Below, in pieces: positions 7,004-7,631 of a stretch of DNA of 7,631 nucleotides; the stretch's first letter is position 1; each line of letters begins with the position of its first letter. Source of the stretch: Cyclobacteriaceae bacterium (GTDB taxonomy: Bacteria > Bacteroidota > Bacteroidia > Cytophagales > Cyclobacteriaceae); contig JAIENH010000174.1 of the NCBI GenBank assembly GCA_019751475.1, positions 1 through 7,631 on the forward strand, read 5' to 3'. The position numbers were made by a program, and so were the translations under genes. Under the pieces are notes generated by a model. The model searched no databases. It saw only the letters and a list, made by a program, of their open reading frames with translations, and had not been told where the DNA came from.

Positions 7004-7058
7004 TCCACCTACGCTACTGCCTTCATTAAAACTGTGGCAGTTACAAAGCTTCGGTGGA
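7004..7058. repeat. Nested inverted repeat in the padR leader
   Basis: Outer arms TCCACC (7004-7009) and GGTGGA (7053-7058) enclose inner arms ACTGCC (7016-7021) and GGCAGT (7036-7041). All twelve pairs are perfect. The unpaired sides are 6 and 11 nt and the apical loop is 14 nt. It lies 21-75 nt before the padR start, so it could fold in the mRNA leader if transcription starts further upstream. No U-run follows, so it is not a usual terminator. Confidence 0.4.
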
Positions 7059-7065
7059 CAGGGTT

Positions 7066-7077
7066 AATTACGTAAAT
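7066..7077 (-). repeat. 12-bp inverted box, copy facing padR
   Basis: AATTACGTAAAT on the plus strand reads ATTTACGTAATT on the minus strand, exactly the sequence found on the plus strand at 7143-7154. It contains the palindrome TTACGTAA. The box lies 82 nt before the padR start codon and overlaps a weak -7-like TACATTTA. It may be a shared regulator site for the two divergent genes. Confidence 0.5.
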
Positions 7078-7124
7078 GTATGTAAAATAGTTTTATTGAA
7101 AATGTTCAAGAAGTCTGAAATTCC

Positions 7125-7140
7125 CGTCACTAAACTGACG
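7125..7140. promoter_or_regulatory. Imperfect palindrome, operator-like site 1 (CGTCACTAAACTGACG)
   Basis: The arms CGTCA and TGACG flank a 6-bp centre. Outside them, AAATTC on the left and GAATTT on the right extend the symmetry apart from one extra C. The site is a near-direct repeat of the palindrome at 7157-7172: the 19 bp starting at 7125 and at 7157 differ at two positions. Centre-to-centre distance is 32 bp, about three helical turns, which would suit two dimers on one face of the DNA. Confidence 0.6.
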
Positions 7141-7142
7141 GA

Positions 7143-7154
7143 ATTTACGTAATT
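7143..7154 (+). repeat. 12-bp inverted box, copy facing the ATPase gene
   Basis: ATTTACGTAATT is the second copy of the box, inverted relative to 7066-7077, with centres 77 bp apart. It sits exactly between the two CGTCA/TGACG palindromes and forms the centre of a larger imperfect palindrome (7134-7163) in which 13 of 15 pairs match. It lies 23 nt before the ATPase start codon. Confidence 0.5.
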
Positions 7155-7156
7155 TG

Positions 7157-7172
7157 CGTCAGTTAACTGACG
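7157..7172. promoter_or_regulatory. Perfect 16-bp palindrome just before the ATPase start, operator-like site 2
   Basis: CGTCAGTTAACTGACG is identical to its own reverse complement. It ends 5 nt before the ATG at 7178, so a bound protein would block transcription or a 6-bp hairpin with a TTAA loop in the mRNA would lie over the ribosome landing area. Together with site 1 it gives four alternating half-sites. Which regulator binds is unknown; PadR from 6651-6983 or an unseen regulator are both possible. Confidence 0.65.
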
Positions 7173-7177
7173 GAAGT

Positions 7178-7631
7178 ATGGACATCCCCCGAAATCTGGA
7201 AAGTCAGGTTTTAAAAGGCCTGCAGCCCAATAAAGTAGTGCTCCTGCTGGGTGCTCGAAGAACGGGCAAAACTTTTTTGATCAACCAAATCATAAGCAAA
7301 TTGCCCAAAGAGCGCATTCTATTGCTCAACGGAGAAGATCTGACTACTCAGCAATTGCTTGCCAAGCGAACTGCATCTCATTACCGCGAACTAACGGCAA
7401 ACTACCAAGTATTGATCATTGACGAAGCTCAAGGCATCCCGGACATCGGTCGAATTCTCAAGCTGATGGTCGATGAAGTCAAAGGACTAAAATTGTTGGT
7501 GACCGGCTCGTCCATGTTTGACCTTACTAACAAGTTAGGCGAACCACTCACTGGCAGGAAAAAGGATTTTTATGTATTTCCGATTTCACAGGCAGAATTG
7601 GCGCGCATTTATGACCCGGTAACACGCGCTA
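7178..7631 (+). CDS. AAA_14-type ATPase (probable DUF4143 family), partial (N-terminal 151 residues)
   Basis: This rightward gene runs off the right edge of the window, leaving 151 complete codons. Residues 25-32 form a Walker A motif, G-A-R-R-T-G-K-T, and 78-83 a Walker B motif, V-L-I-I-D-E, followed by A-Q. Then come V-T-G-S-S (108-112) and G-E-P-L-T-G-R (121-127), which fit the AAA_14 ATPase family. Members usually have about 370-420 residues with a C-terminal DUF4143 domain, which would lie outside the window. Their function is poorly known. The ATG at 7178 is the first start in the frame that leaves a normal N-terminus before Walker A. A perfect 16-bp palindrome ends 5 nt before it and there is no clear Shine-Dalgarno sequence. 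It is divergent from the PadR operon, and nothing here links the two functionally except the shared upstream region. Confidence 0.9.
   Translation, partial: MDIPRNLESQVLKGLQPNKVVLLLGARRTGKTFLINQIISKLPKERILLLNGEDLTTQQLLAKRTASHYRELTANYQVLIIDEAQGIPDIGRILKLMVDEVKGLKLLVTGSSMFDLTNKLGEPLTGRKKDFYVFPISQAELARIYDPVTRA

Larger units (their letters stand above)
6984..7177. promoter_or_regulatory. Divergent intergenic region between padR and the AAA_14 ATPase gene
   Basis: These 194 bases must hold the start signals for both the leftward operon and the rightward ATPase gene. The region is A/T-rich and full of symmetric elements, listed separately. I cannot place a promoter with confidence. On the minus strand TACATTTA (7080-7073) resembles the Bacteroidota -7 element TAnnTTTG at seven of eight positions, but no well-spaced TTG -33 element accompanies it. 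On the plus strand GTAATTTG (7149-7156) is a weaker resemblance. Both overlap the 12-bp boxes described below, which would suit repressor control, but that is inference. Confidence 0.6.

Noticed and set aside
7066..7110. PadR-type operator of the form ATGT-N8-ACAT
   Set aside because: Several ATGT words occur at 7076-7105, but no correctly spaced ACAT partner was found on the same strand.
6984..7177. Rho-independent terminator between the divergent genes
   Set aside because: Both flanking genes are transcribed away from this region, and none of the inverted repeats is GC-rich with a following T-run.

Overview
The window looks like Bacteroidota, most likely the order Cytophagales. This is inferred from three things: CarboxypepD_reg-like secreted proteins, ABC permeases with the short N-terminal 'permease prefix' seen in that group, and AT-rich leaders that mostly lack a strong Shine-Dalgarno sequence. 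No rRNA, tRNA, CRISPR array, transposase or phage gene was seen.

Positions 1-6983 hold one tightly packed minus-strand operon, read right to left. The order is a PadR-family repressor (6651-6983), a secreted CarboxypepD_reg-like protein (5498-6646), a full-length MacB/FtsX-type permease (2893-5487, TTG start), a second secreted protein (1758-2888), its tandem duplicate (607-1761), and a second permease cut by the left window edge (1-614). Junctions run from 10-nt gaps to 8-nt overlaps, so co-transcription and translational coupling are likely. Each permease is preceded by one or two secreted proteins, giving a repeated module 'secreted protein plus permease'. No ATP-binding subunit is in the window, although the complete permease keeps both cytoplasmic coupling motifs.

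The most informative structure is a fossil of tandem duplication. The gene at 607-1761 starts with 15 codons copied from the start of the downstream permease, fused in frame to the signal peptide of a copy of the 1758-2888 gene. One duplication joining permease codon 15 to codon 2 of the secreted-protein gene explains the chimeric N-terminus, the paralogy, and the matching stop/start overlaps at both ends.

Positions 6984-7177 are a 194-bp divergent intergenic region with unusually dense symmetry. It holds four alternating CGTCA/TGACG half-sites just before the rightward gene, a 12-bp box present once on each side in opposite orientation, and a nested inverted repeat in the padR leader. At 7178 a rightward AAA_14-type ATPase gene begins and runs off the window.

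The likely job of the operon is a PadR-controlled envelope function (export, lipoprotein or lipid handling, or stress response) by permease/secreted-protein pairs. The substrate cannot be read from the sequence.
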